Shown piece by piece: positions 45,955-58,094 of a stretch of 64,000 nt of DNA; position 1 is the stretch's first letter; every line of letters begins with the position of its first letter. Under the pieces are notes generated by a model that worked only from the letters and a program-made list of their open reading frames with translations, did not search any database and was not told the DNA's origin. The DNA is from Gnetum montanum. Taxonomy: Eukaryota; Streptophyta; Gnetopsida; Gnetales; Gnetaceae. Made by a program: the position numbers and the translations under genes. Location of the stretch: positions 1,139,091-1,203,090 of the forward strand of contig MNCI01028452.1 of NCBI GenBank assembly GCA_015680685.1, in the 5' to 3' direction.

Positions 45955-47330
45955 ACATTGACAGAAGTTAAAGTCGTTTCCTAGAACACTCATAAAGGAA
46001 GTTAAAAGCTAGTATAGATCTCTAGAAATGAAATCAATTCAAATATGGAGTACCATGCTATAACTCTTTAATAACAAGTATCAAACCTACTCCAAAGTGT
46101 CAAATTTGAGAAAATAGATCCAAGGATTGAAGCAAACAACACATGAATCCCTTAATGTAGCAATGGGTATGTACTATTCCTTATTACATAGGTGCCTAGG
46201 CCATGGATTTTATCAAAGGAAATAACTCCAACACATCATGAATGGGTTAAGAAATAAGACAAGAGAGACCCTTAGGGTATATTCCCAAGGTAGACTATCT
46301 AAAATGACAACTCATCAAATTCAAAGACTCATAGACCAAGTGGTGAAAGAGGAAGAAGAGCTAAGAAAAAGCAAATCAGTAGAAGAATATAACAAAGATC
46401 TAGCAGTACAAAAAAGGATGTAAGAATATGTGAATCACAAGGAGAAGAAACTTTGCAAGACACGATCCAACAGAAGACTCTACCAATTTAGAAATCAATG
46501 AAAGACATTGCAACAAAGGTAGAGAAAATATGAAATTTTATAGATGAAAAGTTCGCTACAACACTAAAGATAGTAAAGAAAAGATTAAACAATCCTTAAA
46601 TAGAAGCAAAGACAATAAGAAGAGAAGAGACAATGAACATGAAAACTATAAGTATAAAGGAAAAGTTACTACAATAGAAAAAATAACAAACTCCAATTTA
46701 GAAGATGATGAAGGATGTAAAGTGTGCCAATATGAACATCCTAAGGGATGTTGCCCTGTTATGGCCCACTTACAAGAGTCTAAGGCATATGTACTTAATC
46801 CAAAGTTTGTTAAAAAATCAATGCCCAACCAATTACCTTATCCATAAGGTAATTTTAGATAGTCCTATCAGCAATCATACTATCCAAGTGGGCCTTATCC
46901 TCAACTACAAGAGCAATATTAGCAACAATGGTAACAACTACAAACATGGGGAATACCATCACCAAGGTAGTAGTATCTATATAGGTAGCTTGATTCCTAT
47001 GGATACTATGTACAACACCCAATCTATCTTGGGAATAATTCTATTTACACTTCCTCTTCCTACTATCCACTAGAGTACCACAAATCCACTACCTCATGCA
47101 TGGATTCAAATACTTACACAACCCAACTAGTAGCTAGTTCTACATTCCAAGCTCCCAATACGCTACCACTAGTACCACCACTAGTCATGCAAGAAGAATT
47201 GCCAACACAACCCCAACAAAAGAGTACTAAAAGGGTAGTCACCACACAAAAGAATGTTATGATAAGTGAGCCAAGATCCAGGAAACCTCCCTTCTTTAGG
47301 GCAAGCCTAGAAAAGGTTTGAAGGATGGGG
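45955..47330 (+). pseudogene. Element C gag, 5'-truncated
   Basis: It begins inside the gag domain (QKLKSFPRTLIKEVKSWYRS), then STML.LFNNKYQTYSKVSNL and MNGLRNKTRETLRVYSQGRL (open at 46,238-46,423), followed by a Lys/Glu-rich stretch. A zinc-knuckle-like motif is at about 46,719 (CKVCQYEHPKGCCPV). The tail is Tyr/Pro/Gln-rich with a last block ISEPRSRKPPFFRASLEKV ending at 47,321. Stops are scattered; the first half of gag is absent. Confidence 0.82.
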
Positions 47331-47499
47331 ACCTTATCCAACTCTTTCCCATTCACATGTAGCCCTTAGGAAAACACCATGCTTGTAACATTTATAAAGA
47401 AAAACTTAACAATTGGCATGCTCAAACATATGACAATTCACTAGATCAACGCAGAAGTACTTCTCAAGAAGAGAACAAATTCAAGAAGTCCCCTAGTCT

Positions 47500-47910
47500 A
47501 CCTCTAATTAGTAGGATACAAACCATTCAAGGCTCTAGTAGATTCTGGGTCAAGAGTGACTCTTATTTCATAAGACATGTATAAGGCTTGGAATCTTCCT
47601 CCACTAAAGAAAAGAAACATTATATTAGAGTTAGCAGATTAGTCAATCATTGTTCCACTTGGACAAGAGGAAGACATGATTACTACAATACGTGGCTAGT
47701 ATTTTCCTACAAATTTTCTGGTCATACATGCAGGAAAAATAAAGGGAAATTCCCTATAATTATGGAAAGAGCATGGCTTAGCACTATGAATGCTAAGCTC
47801 AAAATCATAGACTTGTCTTTGGAAATTTATGAGGATGAAGTTAGAATTATTCAAATATGTAGAGTTCCATGTATTGCATGCATCAATAATGGATGCAATT
47901 GTGTGTAGAA
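47500..47910 (+). pseudogene. Element C aspartic protease
   Basis: The active-site motif ALVDSGSRVTLIS is at about 47,533-47,571. NLPPLKKRNIILELAD and FPIIMERAWLS follow to about 47,790. Two stops and a frameshift break it. Same order and spacing as in B. Confidence 0.82.
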
Positions 47911-48299
47911 TATTTGGACAACAAAACATGACACCATCACAACATGTAATAGATGTGTAGAAGACATGTGCATACATTAATGTCTGTATGCAGTAGCCAC
48001 TAGACAAAAAGGCACCCAATGACTAATCACTGAAGGAGAATCAAAATCAAACATATGCATGAAACCTATGGACAAGATTCCAAGTGCCTATGTTGAAGAA
48101 ACAAATTTAGAATAATTACAAAGATAACCTCCTTACACTAAATCATAGTAAGAGGAAGACATTGGATGGGGACAATTAAAGATACTAGAAAAATATGACA
48201 CAAAACCTTTAGAACTAAAGGCCTTATCAGATACACTTGAATACACTTTCCTAAATAGTAAAAACCTAATAATCATAAATGTCAATCTTCATAAGGAAT

Positions 48300-49740
48300 A
48301 AAAGTGAAAGTTATTGGAAGTATTGAACAAATAGCCAACTACATTCACATGGTCTTATGATGAGATCACTGGCATTGATCCACACATCTATCAACATCGA
48401 ATCTACACTAATCCAACCATTAAATCACACAGCCATCCTCAAAGAAGATTGAATCCCAAACTTAAAGAAGTTGTTAAACAAGAGTTGGAGAAACTATTAA
48501 AAGTAGGGTTCATTTATCGAATTGTAAATAGTGAATGGATTAGTCCATTAGTCATTGTCCAAAAGAAAGGTGGCAAGTGGAGGGTCTATATTGATTTTCG
48601 ATAGTTGGACATGGTAAGATTTAAGGATCATTTTCCTTTGCCACTTTTTGACCAAGTCTTAGACACCATTGCGGGACACCAGTACTATAGCTCCCTAGAT
48701 GGATACCATGGGTATAACCAAATTCGTATCACACCAAAAGACTAGGAGAAAATAATATTCACTAGTCCATGGGGAACATTTACATATAGGCAAATCCCCT
48801 TTGGCTTATGTAACGCTCTTACTACTTTCCAGTGACTTGTATTGAGTAACTTATAGAAATAAATTGGCAATAGAGTTGAAGTATTTATGAATGGCTTTTT
48901 CACATATGGGCTAGACTTCAAATAAGCCTTGGACCATTTAGAGCAAGTTTTGAAAAGATATGTTGAAACTAATCTAAAGCTCAATTAGCAAAAAAGCCTC
49001 TTAATGATTCAAGATGACATAGTTCTAGGACATAAAGTATCTCATAAAGGAATTGAAGTAGATCCAAAAAAGATTAAATTCATTAAGAACATCACTCAAA
49101 GGTCACAAATAGATAAAAATATTGGATCATTTCTTGGCCATATAGGATATTATATGATATTTATTGAAAATTTTTCAATGATTGTAAAACTGCTTGTTAA
49201 GCTAACAAAGAAAGATGTATGATTTTAGTGGATAAAATAGTTTGAGAAATCATGTGAGATCCTCAAATAAAAACTAATCAAGATACTAATCCTCTAAGCT
49301 CTATATTGGTCTAAAACTTTTCACATTATAACAGATGCTTCTAACTATACATTAGAAATATTATTAGCTCAACTTGATGGCTAGAAACAACCTTACTATA
49401 TACACTATGCTAATCGGAGCATCATTGGGGAACAAGTTAATTATACCATCACAAAGAAGGAGCTTATGGTTGTGTTGTATGTGCTTGAGAAATTTAGACA
49501 TTATGTGCTCAAGTATCTTATTTGTGTCCATACTAACCACAATGCTATCAAATTCATAATGAATAAACTAGTGGTAAGCCCAAGAATGATAAGATGACTC
49601 ATCATTCTATAAGAATTCGACATTATAATTATCAATAAGAAAGGAATTGAAAACATTCTAGCTGATCACCTGTCAAGATTAAAATAAGAACCTCAAGAAA
49701 ATGAAGAACCACTCTTGGATTAATTTTCAAATGAAAATTT
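48300..49740 (+). pseudogene. Element C reverse transcriptase and RNase H
   Basis: RT motifs in order: LNPKLKEVVKQELEKLLKVGF, SEWISPLVIVQKKGGKW, YYSSLDGYHGYNQIRI (motif A Asp kept), QIPFGLCNALTTF. The catalytic FMDDF reads FMNGF near 48,887, so motif C is lost. The thumb/connection is partly open at 49,004-49,222. RNase H starts ITDASNYTLEILL (Asp kept) at about 49,328, with TITKKELMVVLYVLEKFRHYVL and NILADHLSRLK at the end. Many stops. Confidence 0.9.
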
Positions 49741-49849
49741 ATTCAGAATGATAATAATGGTTGTAGATTTAATAGTGAAGTCATGGATTACTTATTACAT
49801 GACATATCTTACTACACAAGAGCTTCTTGTTGAATGGAATAAGAAATGA

Positions 49850-50957
49850 AAAGAATAGTTTCTCCATAGGGTAAAAAGGTATATGGAAATTAATGGAAAC
49901 CTCTACAAGATATGTGCTGATGGATTAATAAGATGGTATGTTTCAAAAGAAAGTCAACAAAGAGTCCTACAAGATGCACATGAAGGACCATGTGCTACTT
50001 TTGGCATACCACATTAGGAATACACATCAATTTGCACAATGTTGTGAGAGATGCCAAAGAGATGGAGGACTAACGACTAGAAATGAAGGATCACAACAAC
50101 AAATACAACCAATGGAACCATTGGTTATTTGGAGAATTGACTTTATAGGGCCCATCATGCTAGTGTCAAATCGAAAGCCTTATATCATAGTGACTATTGA
50201 TTACTGTAATAAGTGGGTAGAAACAACTGTAGTTAAAGTTTTCATGACTACAACAACTGCAAAATTCTTTCAACAAAGCATGTTGAATAGATTTGGAGTA
50301 CCACACATGCTAACATTAGACAGCAAGACTCATTTCACTAAAGCTACATTTAAGAAGCTAATGCAACAACTTGGGGTCAACCACAAATTAAGTACACCCT
50401 ATTACCCCCAAGCGAATGGTCAAGTTAAAGTGACTAACAAAGAAATCACAAGAATATTAACTAGTACTATTAGTCAACATAGGAACGACTAGAGCACTAA
50501 ATTTAATAGATCAACTTGGAAACTTCCTATAGAGTATTCATCATATGAGTTAGTTTATGGCAAATTGCCTACTCTACCAATCCAAGTAGAGTTAAATGCC
50601 CTTGCAACTACCAACATCCTTGACTTGGATCTAAACTTAGCTCAAATAGAACGATTAATAAATCTTAACCTTTTAGATGAAAATCAATTAGTAGCTCAAA
50701 TGAGTAATGAAATCCACAAAAAGTACTTCAAATATAGACATAACGTCAGAATAAGATATGTGGCCATCAAGTATGATGATAAAGTCCTTTATCATAATCC
50801 TAATCATGTTCCACAAAAGACTAAGTTTCAAACTTTATGGGAAGAACTTTATATCATCCATGCTACATACCAATCAAAGTGCCATGTAAATTTATCATTC
50901 AGAAAGTCCATAAAAACTTATTCTTGTCAATATTCAATAGGTAAAACCATTTCATGA
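49850..50957 (+). pseudogene. Element C integrase
   Basis: 184 codons are open from 49,938. The zinc region keeps the two Cys (CERCQRDGG); the His pair is partly out of frame. The core reads RIDFIGPI (Asp kept), LTLDSKTHF (aligns with SDNGTHF), and NGQVKVTNKE, where the catalytic Glu is Lys. The C-terminal domain is open at 50,565-50,957. The window's longest integrase frame is thus disabled by at least one catalytic change. Confidence 0.9.
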
Positions 50958-52535
50958 CTTTTCCAAATCCTCCAAAGACTCCACCTCACATACTAGACCG
51001 TTTATCATCCATTCAATCTTCCAAGTTTCCACTCTTAATGATAGTCATAGGTGTGTTAAGTTTAACACTTATGCACGAAATCCTCTTTTTAGATTCTTAT
51101 TATATTTTTCTTGTTTCTTATTAATTTTTACATTCTTTAGTATCTTTCTCATTTTTTATACTTTTTTGACTTCTTAATCATCTTTCATTCTTTAATATCT
51201 TTCAAATTCTTTATAAATTTTTCTTTTCTTATCTATTTCTCATTCTTCAATAATTTTTACTATTCTTCATGTATGTATTTTTATTGATTTTTCTAATAAA
51301 GTGCAAAGGAAGAAAATAAGATGTAGTCAAAATAATGAGAATTTCACCCTATGTTATCAAATCATCAAAGGATTGATTATATATGTAGTGAGACCACATC
51401 ATCTCATTTCCAATAATAAGAGGTTCTCTAAGGTTACTACTATAAGCCTTATCCTACTATTAGATTCTATTATTTACTTGAGTTCTAACGAAAAATTAAA
51501 CTATCTTTAAAATAAGTGTTACCTTATCATGTCACTAGAAAGACATGTTACTCATAATTGAAGGTAGTCCTCTAGTAAGGTTAACACATAACAACCTAAT
51601 AAATACACATAATAAAAATTTCTTGGGGTTCCATTTGAAAGACATTTTTCCCATGCCTAAAGGTAGGCGATTTCTTAGAAATTTTAAGGTTTCTCGGACT
51701 TGCTTTAGTTACAAGGCTAGAAAGACATGTTACCCATGTTTGAAGGCACTCCTCTATCTAATAGCAAAGTTCCCTTTAAAAATAAAGTGTATTATTAATA
51801 AATTTCTTTCATGTACTTCATTATCAAGTGCTAATATTTCTTGCAATTGTGGTAGTCTTATAGTTGTTTGTTTTGAGATGATACAATATGATGTCACTGG
51901 TAAGTGGTATAGACTTGGTTTGAATCTTGGACAGCAGGGCTAATGATCATTTTAACCATGCATCACACCTAGAATTCATTATGCCTATGGTAAGACACCT
52001 TGTGTCTCATTTTTGACAATCCCTGCTACTTCCATTCCACCTCACTATTATATGCAATCATAATTTGATGGTTTTGTATAATATAGTGTTATTTTCTTAT
52101 TGGGGTAATACTAACTTGTGTGTTTTGGAAGATAAATATTTTTTACATTCAACTCCTTGAGTGCCTACAGACACTTGTAGGTGAGGTTATATAAGGACAC
52201 TAAAGATTAGAGCCTACTTTGAGAAGGATCCACTTGTATAACTCTTGTGCTTCATACCTAATGATCAATTCCACATCATCTTAAGCCTCTAGAATACTTA
52301 TGAAATTATTGTTATTTTTCTATAACACTCATCTTTGATAATTTTGACCAACCATATGTTACATACTTAATCGGCTTACCTTGCCCAAACTCCTTCTTTC
52401 ACATATTTTTGATGACAAATTCTTACATTATGAGCATCACCTATGATCAAGAACTATTTAAACTATCTATGTTCCTTCCAAACTATCCAATTTATTTAAT
52501 TTTTCCATTAAAAATTGCATAAAATCTTGAAAAAT
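50958..52535 (+). other. Post-pol spacer of element C
   Basis: Non-coding and T-rich at first (51,060-51,300), then with weak copies of the family blocks (AGAAAGACATGTTACCCAT near 51,719, GAGAAGGATCCACTTGTAT near 52,218). The post-pol G-run is degraded (GTCATAGGTGTG near 51,044). An open frame at 51,545-51,943 has no recognisable domain and probably results from low stop density. Confidence 0.65.
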
Positions 52536-52632
52536 TCAAACGTGATATTGTAGATATGATGTATTAGCCCCAATGATATCACATCCATGATGTCATATCT
52601 ACAATGTATTCCTAACAAAAATCTATATATGT
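52536..52632 (+). promoter_or_regulatory. Internal promoter-like array and TATA box (element C)
   Basis: Units GATATTGTAGATATGATG and CATCCATGATGTCATATCTACAATG (52,543-52,606), then ATCTATATATG (TATA, 52,621-52,631). The LTR of C has matching units (CATATCTACGATATCGTAG, GTAGATGTAATGTAG) before its TATA box. ORF3 starts about 600 bp downstream. Confidence 0.62.
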
Positions 52633-52862
52633 GTGTGAGGTGTTAGAAATTTTTTTTCATTCTCTCATTTCACATGAAGGGAGTTCATGTTGTTTTTCTA
52701 ACTTCTAAACTTTAAGGAGCCATATCTTCCTCACTCCAACTCTAATTTAAGTCTTATTTTCTTTTGCTCACAAAATGACCAACTTAGTCGTGGAGGAGAG
52801 TATTGCACGTAGTTTGTGTGAATTCCATCCAATTTTTCTATGCCTAAAAGAACAAAGTAAGG

Positions 52863-53225
52863 GTAAGAGCAATAAGAAAAGACTATATTGTAAACTAATA
52901 AAGGCTAATAAGCTTAGTAATTCTTCCCAAATAATCATTCAACACATTTTAAACAATAAATTAATGATCGTGATAGGCCATAAAGGATAAATTTGGTTGT
53001 AAACCTTAGAAAATTCTTTAATTAAGGGTTTTTCTTGTAGAAGGATGTATCTAAGCATAAATTTTTCTAACTCAACAATTCTAATTAGAACTAAAGTTAA
53101 CATTAAGGAATAATTTTGATCAAACCCAAGAATTTGAGGAAGGGTTATGAACTGTTAGAGATTTTTCTGAAATAATTGGATTATGAATTGAGGAAGGGTA
53201 ATCTTAAAACTATTCATGATTACAG
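52863..53225 (+). other. Candidate leader intron before ORF3 (element C)
   Basis: Donor AAGG/GTAAGAGC at 52,863 and acceptor CATGATTACAG ending at 53,225, directly before ATG 53,226. The donor lies further downstream than in E and F, so its homology is uncertain; the acceptor is clearly conserved. Confidence 0.35.
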
Positions 53226-55915
53226 ATGCCTCTCAAGAGACCTAAAGTAGAAGGACCTTCACAACCAAGCGAGAAAATACCTAAGGGAAGAGGTTGAGGA
53301 TGAACTAGAGAACAAACTCCACTTGTAGAGCAAGAGGCCCAATTCTATAGCATCCATTAGCCAACACTTGTAATAGAGGAATCTGCTTAGGTAGAAGCTA
53401 ATGCACCACTTGCTCCTAAGCAAGGAAAAAGTCTCACACTCTCCAATGAGTGTATACAAGCCATCTAGGAGAAGTCCATCATGTCCACTGTCATAGTGGA
53501 ATTAAACTTTGGTATGTTCATGGAGTTTGCCCCTATTGAGATCCATGAACAACTGTAAGCCTCTCCTCTATGGTCTACTATCTCAATTAATGGTGAATGG
53601 TACTTGGAAGAAGTGTACCAATTCTAGAAGAATAAGAAAAATGATGGTACAATGAAGATAGAGGGGATCATAGTGCTCTATTCAGTTGAAGCAATAGCCA
53701 AGGCACTAAATATTTCAAATGTTGAAGCCAATATTTCTCAAATCTCTACTAGGTATAACATAGAGGTAAGGAAGCTATGGTTGCAAAGGGCCTATAAAAC
53801 AAGCAAGAAAGAATACAATGGATTGTGTATAGTAGAAAAGATTTACTTTAAAATTGGAACATATCATTTATTTCCAATGAAGAGGCTAAACAAAATTTCC
53901 ACCTATGCTGCTAAAGGAACCATCATTCTAATGTGGAATTTCTAGGCCAACTTGGCTCATTCATTATTTTTGGAAATTCAAAGAAGATTTGAGAAGAAGA
54001 AGATAGTGAAACTCAGTCTACCATTCCCCTCTCTCATTAAAAGATTGTGCCAACAGGTAGGAATTTTTGTCTACACTAATGATGTACTCCGAAAAGCCCA
54101 AAATGTCTCCAATGCTAACTTCTCCAAACTAGTGCCATCAAAGAAAGATCAAGTAGAGAAACCAGTAGGCATTGAAGTGATATCTAAATCTACACCAACA
54201 AGAAACATTCCAACGATAGGAATGAAATTGGTAAAATTCAGTGGGTTAACACCTGTAGCCAATAGACTAGGACCAAGTGCTCCTTTAGCACAACAAGATT
54301 ATAGACCCACATTCAGCCATCTGCAACAAATTACTGAAATAATAAGTTGGGGAATCTAAGAGGTCTTAAGTATGTATATGGTATAGGAAAATCCAAATAA
54401 GCTTGCCATATCAAGAAGATCTACAAGTGGTCAAATCTCATTGCAGACAAAAGAGGATGAAGACTGGGTACAATAGATATATGGGAATGCTATATCCTTT
54501 CAAGTGATGTTAGAAATAGAAGAAGGAGTCATAGTAATGGTAATGCAACATTAAGATGTAGCAAGAGTAGCTAAAGTTATCACAAATTATATTAAAGAAT
54601 CCTTCAATGTTCCCATTGTGCCATCGACAGATCTCATAGGAACAAAAGATGTAGAAACCATAGCCGAAATGTCGATTTCCCCCAGAAGAGCATGAAGACA
54701 ACTTGGATCAACTACTGTAAACTTGACAAGCAATGCAAAATTTCTTCAATATCTCGAGTGTTATCATTGCAGTGTAGTTGGAATTAATTTTAATTAAAGG
54801 CAAGCTAGTCATGGCTAAAACTATGATACAACATGTTGAAAACTTGGTGCAAAGGCCACAAGCAAAATTGGCCACATTAGGAGTGCACGATATCTTGCTC
54901 TTGACCAACTAGAACAATCTAGGAATGAACAAATGGACTAATTGATGGTCAAGTATGCTAAGATGGAGATGGAGAAAGAAAAGGCAATGTAGAATGCTTC
55001 AGAAAATAAGGTTGACTAATGTTGAAAAGCAAAAGAATGTGTTGGAAGAGAGTATTCATTAGGTGAGAGAGCAATTCACCCAAGTCAACCTTAACATCAG
55101 GAAATTAGGCAGAGAAAATAGAACCTTACCCATGGAAGAAGTCCATGCAATACACCAAAAGTCAAATATTAAAATTAACACGTAGTAAAATAAGGCCAAA
55201 AAGCATGGGTAGCTAAAGGAGCACTTCATAAACCAAGTGGGCATGTACAAGCAAATTAATGAGAAAGAGATGTAGATGGCCAAGACCAAAATTAGTTCTA
55301 TCATAGCACAAACACCTAATTGGTAACTTATCCTAGATAGTCTTGCCCATGTGCACTAAGCTAAAATAAAAAACAAATACTTGTAGATAGAAGATTTGAC
55401 AAAGTACATGGGGTTCGTGAATCTTTGATATGTTAACTAACTTAGCCATGTTAACAACAAGTAGACCTAGAATAGAACTACAGCAACAAGTGGTTGTGGT
55501 TTATGTAATGTACGAGAAAGAGTTTGTAGATCGAAAAGATGCACAACAAAAATTCCACATAGCAAACTTTGAGCTATAAGTGGTGAAAGCTAGCTACTAA
55601 GATCAAAAGGATGTCATAGGAAACCTAGTTAGGAGAATGACTGATTACCAAAAATTAAGGAAAATAACCAGAGATTTTAAAGATGAAAGATGGTAGTTTG
55701 TGGCTTGGTATATGAAATCTAGTAAAATTTTTTCATAGTTGTCATGTCCTTGAGATGTACCGACTCCAACAAACATTGTTGAATTTGCCTAGATGGTACA
55801 TGATCCAAAATTGGAAGAAGAAAAGCTTTGGGCACTCCTAAATAGATATCAATTTTAGAAGCCTGATGATAAAGGAAAGAAGTCGATGGAGGAGCTGCCA
55901 CCACCTAGAACATGA
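53226..55915 (+). pseudogene. ORF3 of element C, nearly full length
   Basis: About 897 codons from ATG 53,226 (ATGCCTCTCAAGAGACC) to the TGA at 55,913, ending SMEELPPPRT. Blocks: VELNFGMFMEFAP, GEWYLEEVYQF, KIYFKIGTYHLFPMKRLNKI, LPFPSLIKRLCQQVGIFVYTND, SNANFSKLVPSKK. The C-terminal half is charged and coiled-coil-like (54,700-55,730). Open stretches at 53,652-53,945 and 53,952-54,359 show a single frame shift between them. Same family as ORF3 of E and F. Its location after integrase establishes the third-ORF position. Function unknown. Confidence 0.8.
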
Positions 55916-56159
55916 AGACTGCATTGAGCTTTGTTTTTTTCATCTTATTTTAACTTGTTTTGTCACATGTGTCAATCATGTCCTACATGATAAGTTTCTA
56001 AACAACACTTGAATCACAGCACGCGACATTCATAGTAGAGTGAGTCATGTATATAGGTCATAGTATCAAAGTTTGTATATAACCCCATAAATTTTGTAAG
56101 AAACTCTATCCTCCATTTGTTTTAACTCAAGAACAAGTTTTCCGTTAGCCGTGGGGGTA

Positions 56160-57006
56160 TGATAAAGCCTTCATCATTGCAGGCTACAATATCATATCTA
56201 CGATATCGTAGCTCTACATACATCCTCGTAGATGTAATGTAGTGGACCATGGTCATGCCTATAAATACCAACCCATTGTTGTGTTGAAATAACAACGTTT
56301 GGCCAATACTTAGCAAAATTTTTGCAATTTGTTTTTGTGACTTAGATTTAGAGTTAGAGTGAATGCTTGTAGTGTGGTGAATAATAGTTGTATGGAATCT
56401 TTATTCAAGTGGATTGTTCCTAGACACAATTCATGCATGGCAATAAAGATCAAGATTGTTTTTCATCATTGTAACACTTCACTTGGCATAATTTTACTTT
56501 TCATCATGTTTACTTTTACTAAGTCGTATACTTTTCCAATGTCTTTTAGTAAGGAAAAGTAAGTACGATTGATTTCAAGCATAAAGTATAACTATTTGGT
56601 AACCCAGTAGCAACTTTGGTTGATTTGCTTAGTAGTAAAGTTACTTGGTAATCCCAGTAACAATTGGATTAGCCTAGGATGTACGGAAAACTAGGAATGG
56701 ATACTTATCACCAATATGGATAGAATAGCTTTATATTTTCATTGCACTTAGACTTAGAATTTATAACCATTTTACTATGTTAGCACTTAGCATAATTTGA
56801 GCCAAATAACATCAGTAATCATATACCTCACTAAGAATTAAACCATATGATTTGCACCTCGCTAACTTCAAGTGAGAAGACAACAATCATGAACCAAACA
56901 TCAACTACTAGTATATTTACATTGTCTATCTATGGATTACGATTTGGTCATGCATGAACACTTGTGACTTGTATGGTTGAGTGTTGGAATACCCAACCAC
57001 TCATCA
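56160..57006 (+). repeat. 3' LTR and polypurine tract of element C
   Basis: 847 bp, TGATAAAGCC to CACTCATCA, preceded by GTGGGGGTA (56,151-56,159). The array is at 56,182-56,250, the TATA box GCCTATAAATACC near 56,257, and GGTAACCCAGTAGC and GGTAATCCCAGTAAC in U5. The 104 bp between it and element F hold nothing recognised. Confidence 0.9.
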
Positions 57007-57110
57007 TATTCTCATTAAAAAATATAAATTCTAGATTCAATTTGACTATAAGTACAACCTAGGACATATAGCCAACATGATAAATTAGAAGAATTATGGA
57101 TAAACATAAC

Positions 57111-57903
57111 TGATGAGTGGTGAGGTACCCCTACAGTCAACCATACGAATATGAGCATTTCACGCACGATCCAGTCGAACTCCACAAATGAGATAGTTGT
57201 GGTATCAATACAGTTATCCTTAGGTCGTAGTTCGTTGTCTTCCCATCTAGACTGGTGTTAACTTTCTCACATATGGTTTAGTCCAGAATGAGGTGTATGA
57301 TGTGTTGCTATACTAATGCTACTCCTGGAGGTAATGGAAAATAATATTAACTAAGCTAAGAGAGAGAGGGTGAGAGAGAATCTAAGCTAGCCTAAGTGTG
57401 ATGAGCATCCATTCCTCAATCATTTGTACACATCTTGGACCTTGTGCACGACTACCACTAGGATTACCAAGCACAGATCCTAGGTACGCTACTAGGTTAT
57501 CAAGTAGTCACACTTAAATGCTCGTAATCAAGTTGTACTCATTCCGTGTTTAATAGGAGTTTAGGGTGAAGAGATATTAACTAAGAAAGCAATAAATAAT
57601 AATTAAATAAATAATTAAACTAAGTGAATGCTACAATGATGAAGTAATCTTAATCTTTATTTCTGGTCATGTGCGTGTCCAAGTACGTCACACTGGAATA
57701 AGGATGTCGTACAATTACAATCACCACACTATGGGCATACATTGGGAGAGAAGGGTTAAGAGAAGAACTACTTAAAACTAAACACTTAAACCTAAGAACT
57801 AAAAAACTACCTACCAGATCTGTCTACCTCTTATTTATAGATGAGGAGACATGCTACAATATTACGTATGCGATATCGTGGCCAACGAAATGATAACTCA
57901 TCA
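57111..57903 (-). repeat. 3' LTR and polypurine tract of element F
   Basis: 793 bp, TGATGAGTGG to AACTCATCA. The sense polypurine tract CGTGGGGGTA is at 57,904-57,913. The TATA box (minus strand CTATAAATAAG) is near 57,830-57,840; the array here is reduced to ATATTACGTATGCGATATCG (57,859-57,878). Confidence 0.9.
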
Positions 57904-58094
57904 TACCCCCACGACTGAATGAAAACTTGTCCTTGAGTTACAGTGAGAACAAGCTTCGTTGATTACACATTGGATAGGTATGGGATTATTGAATGGTGAG
58001 AATGGGTGCATGCCGCAGTGTGGAATCAAAACAAAATTAAAACACAACACAAAGAACACTAAATAAAATCCTATAGCTACAAAATTGATGGAAC

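Larger units (their letters stand above)
45955..57006 (+). mobile_element. Element C: Ty3/gypsy, type II (gag, pol and ORF3), 5'-truncated
   Basis: This is the fullest gene set in the window: partial gag, protease, RT, RNase H, integrase, spacer, internal promoter, ORF3, polypurine tract and 3' LTR. The 5' LTR, PBS and gag N-terminus are missing. It shows that ORF3 belongs to the same element as pol, between integrase and the 3' LTR. The solo LTR at 14,181 is of the same LTR type. Confidence 0.88.
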
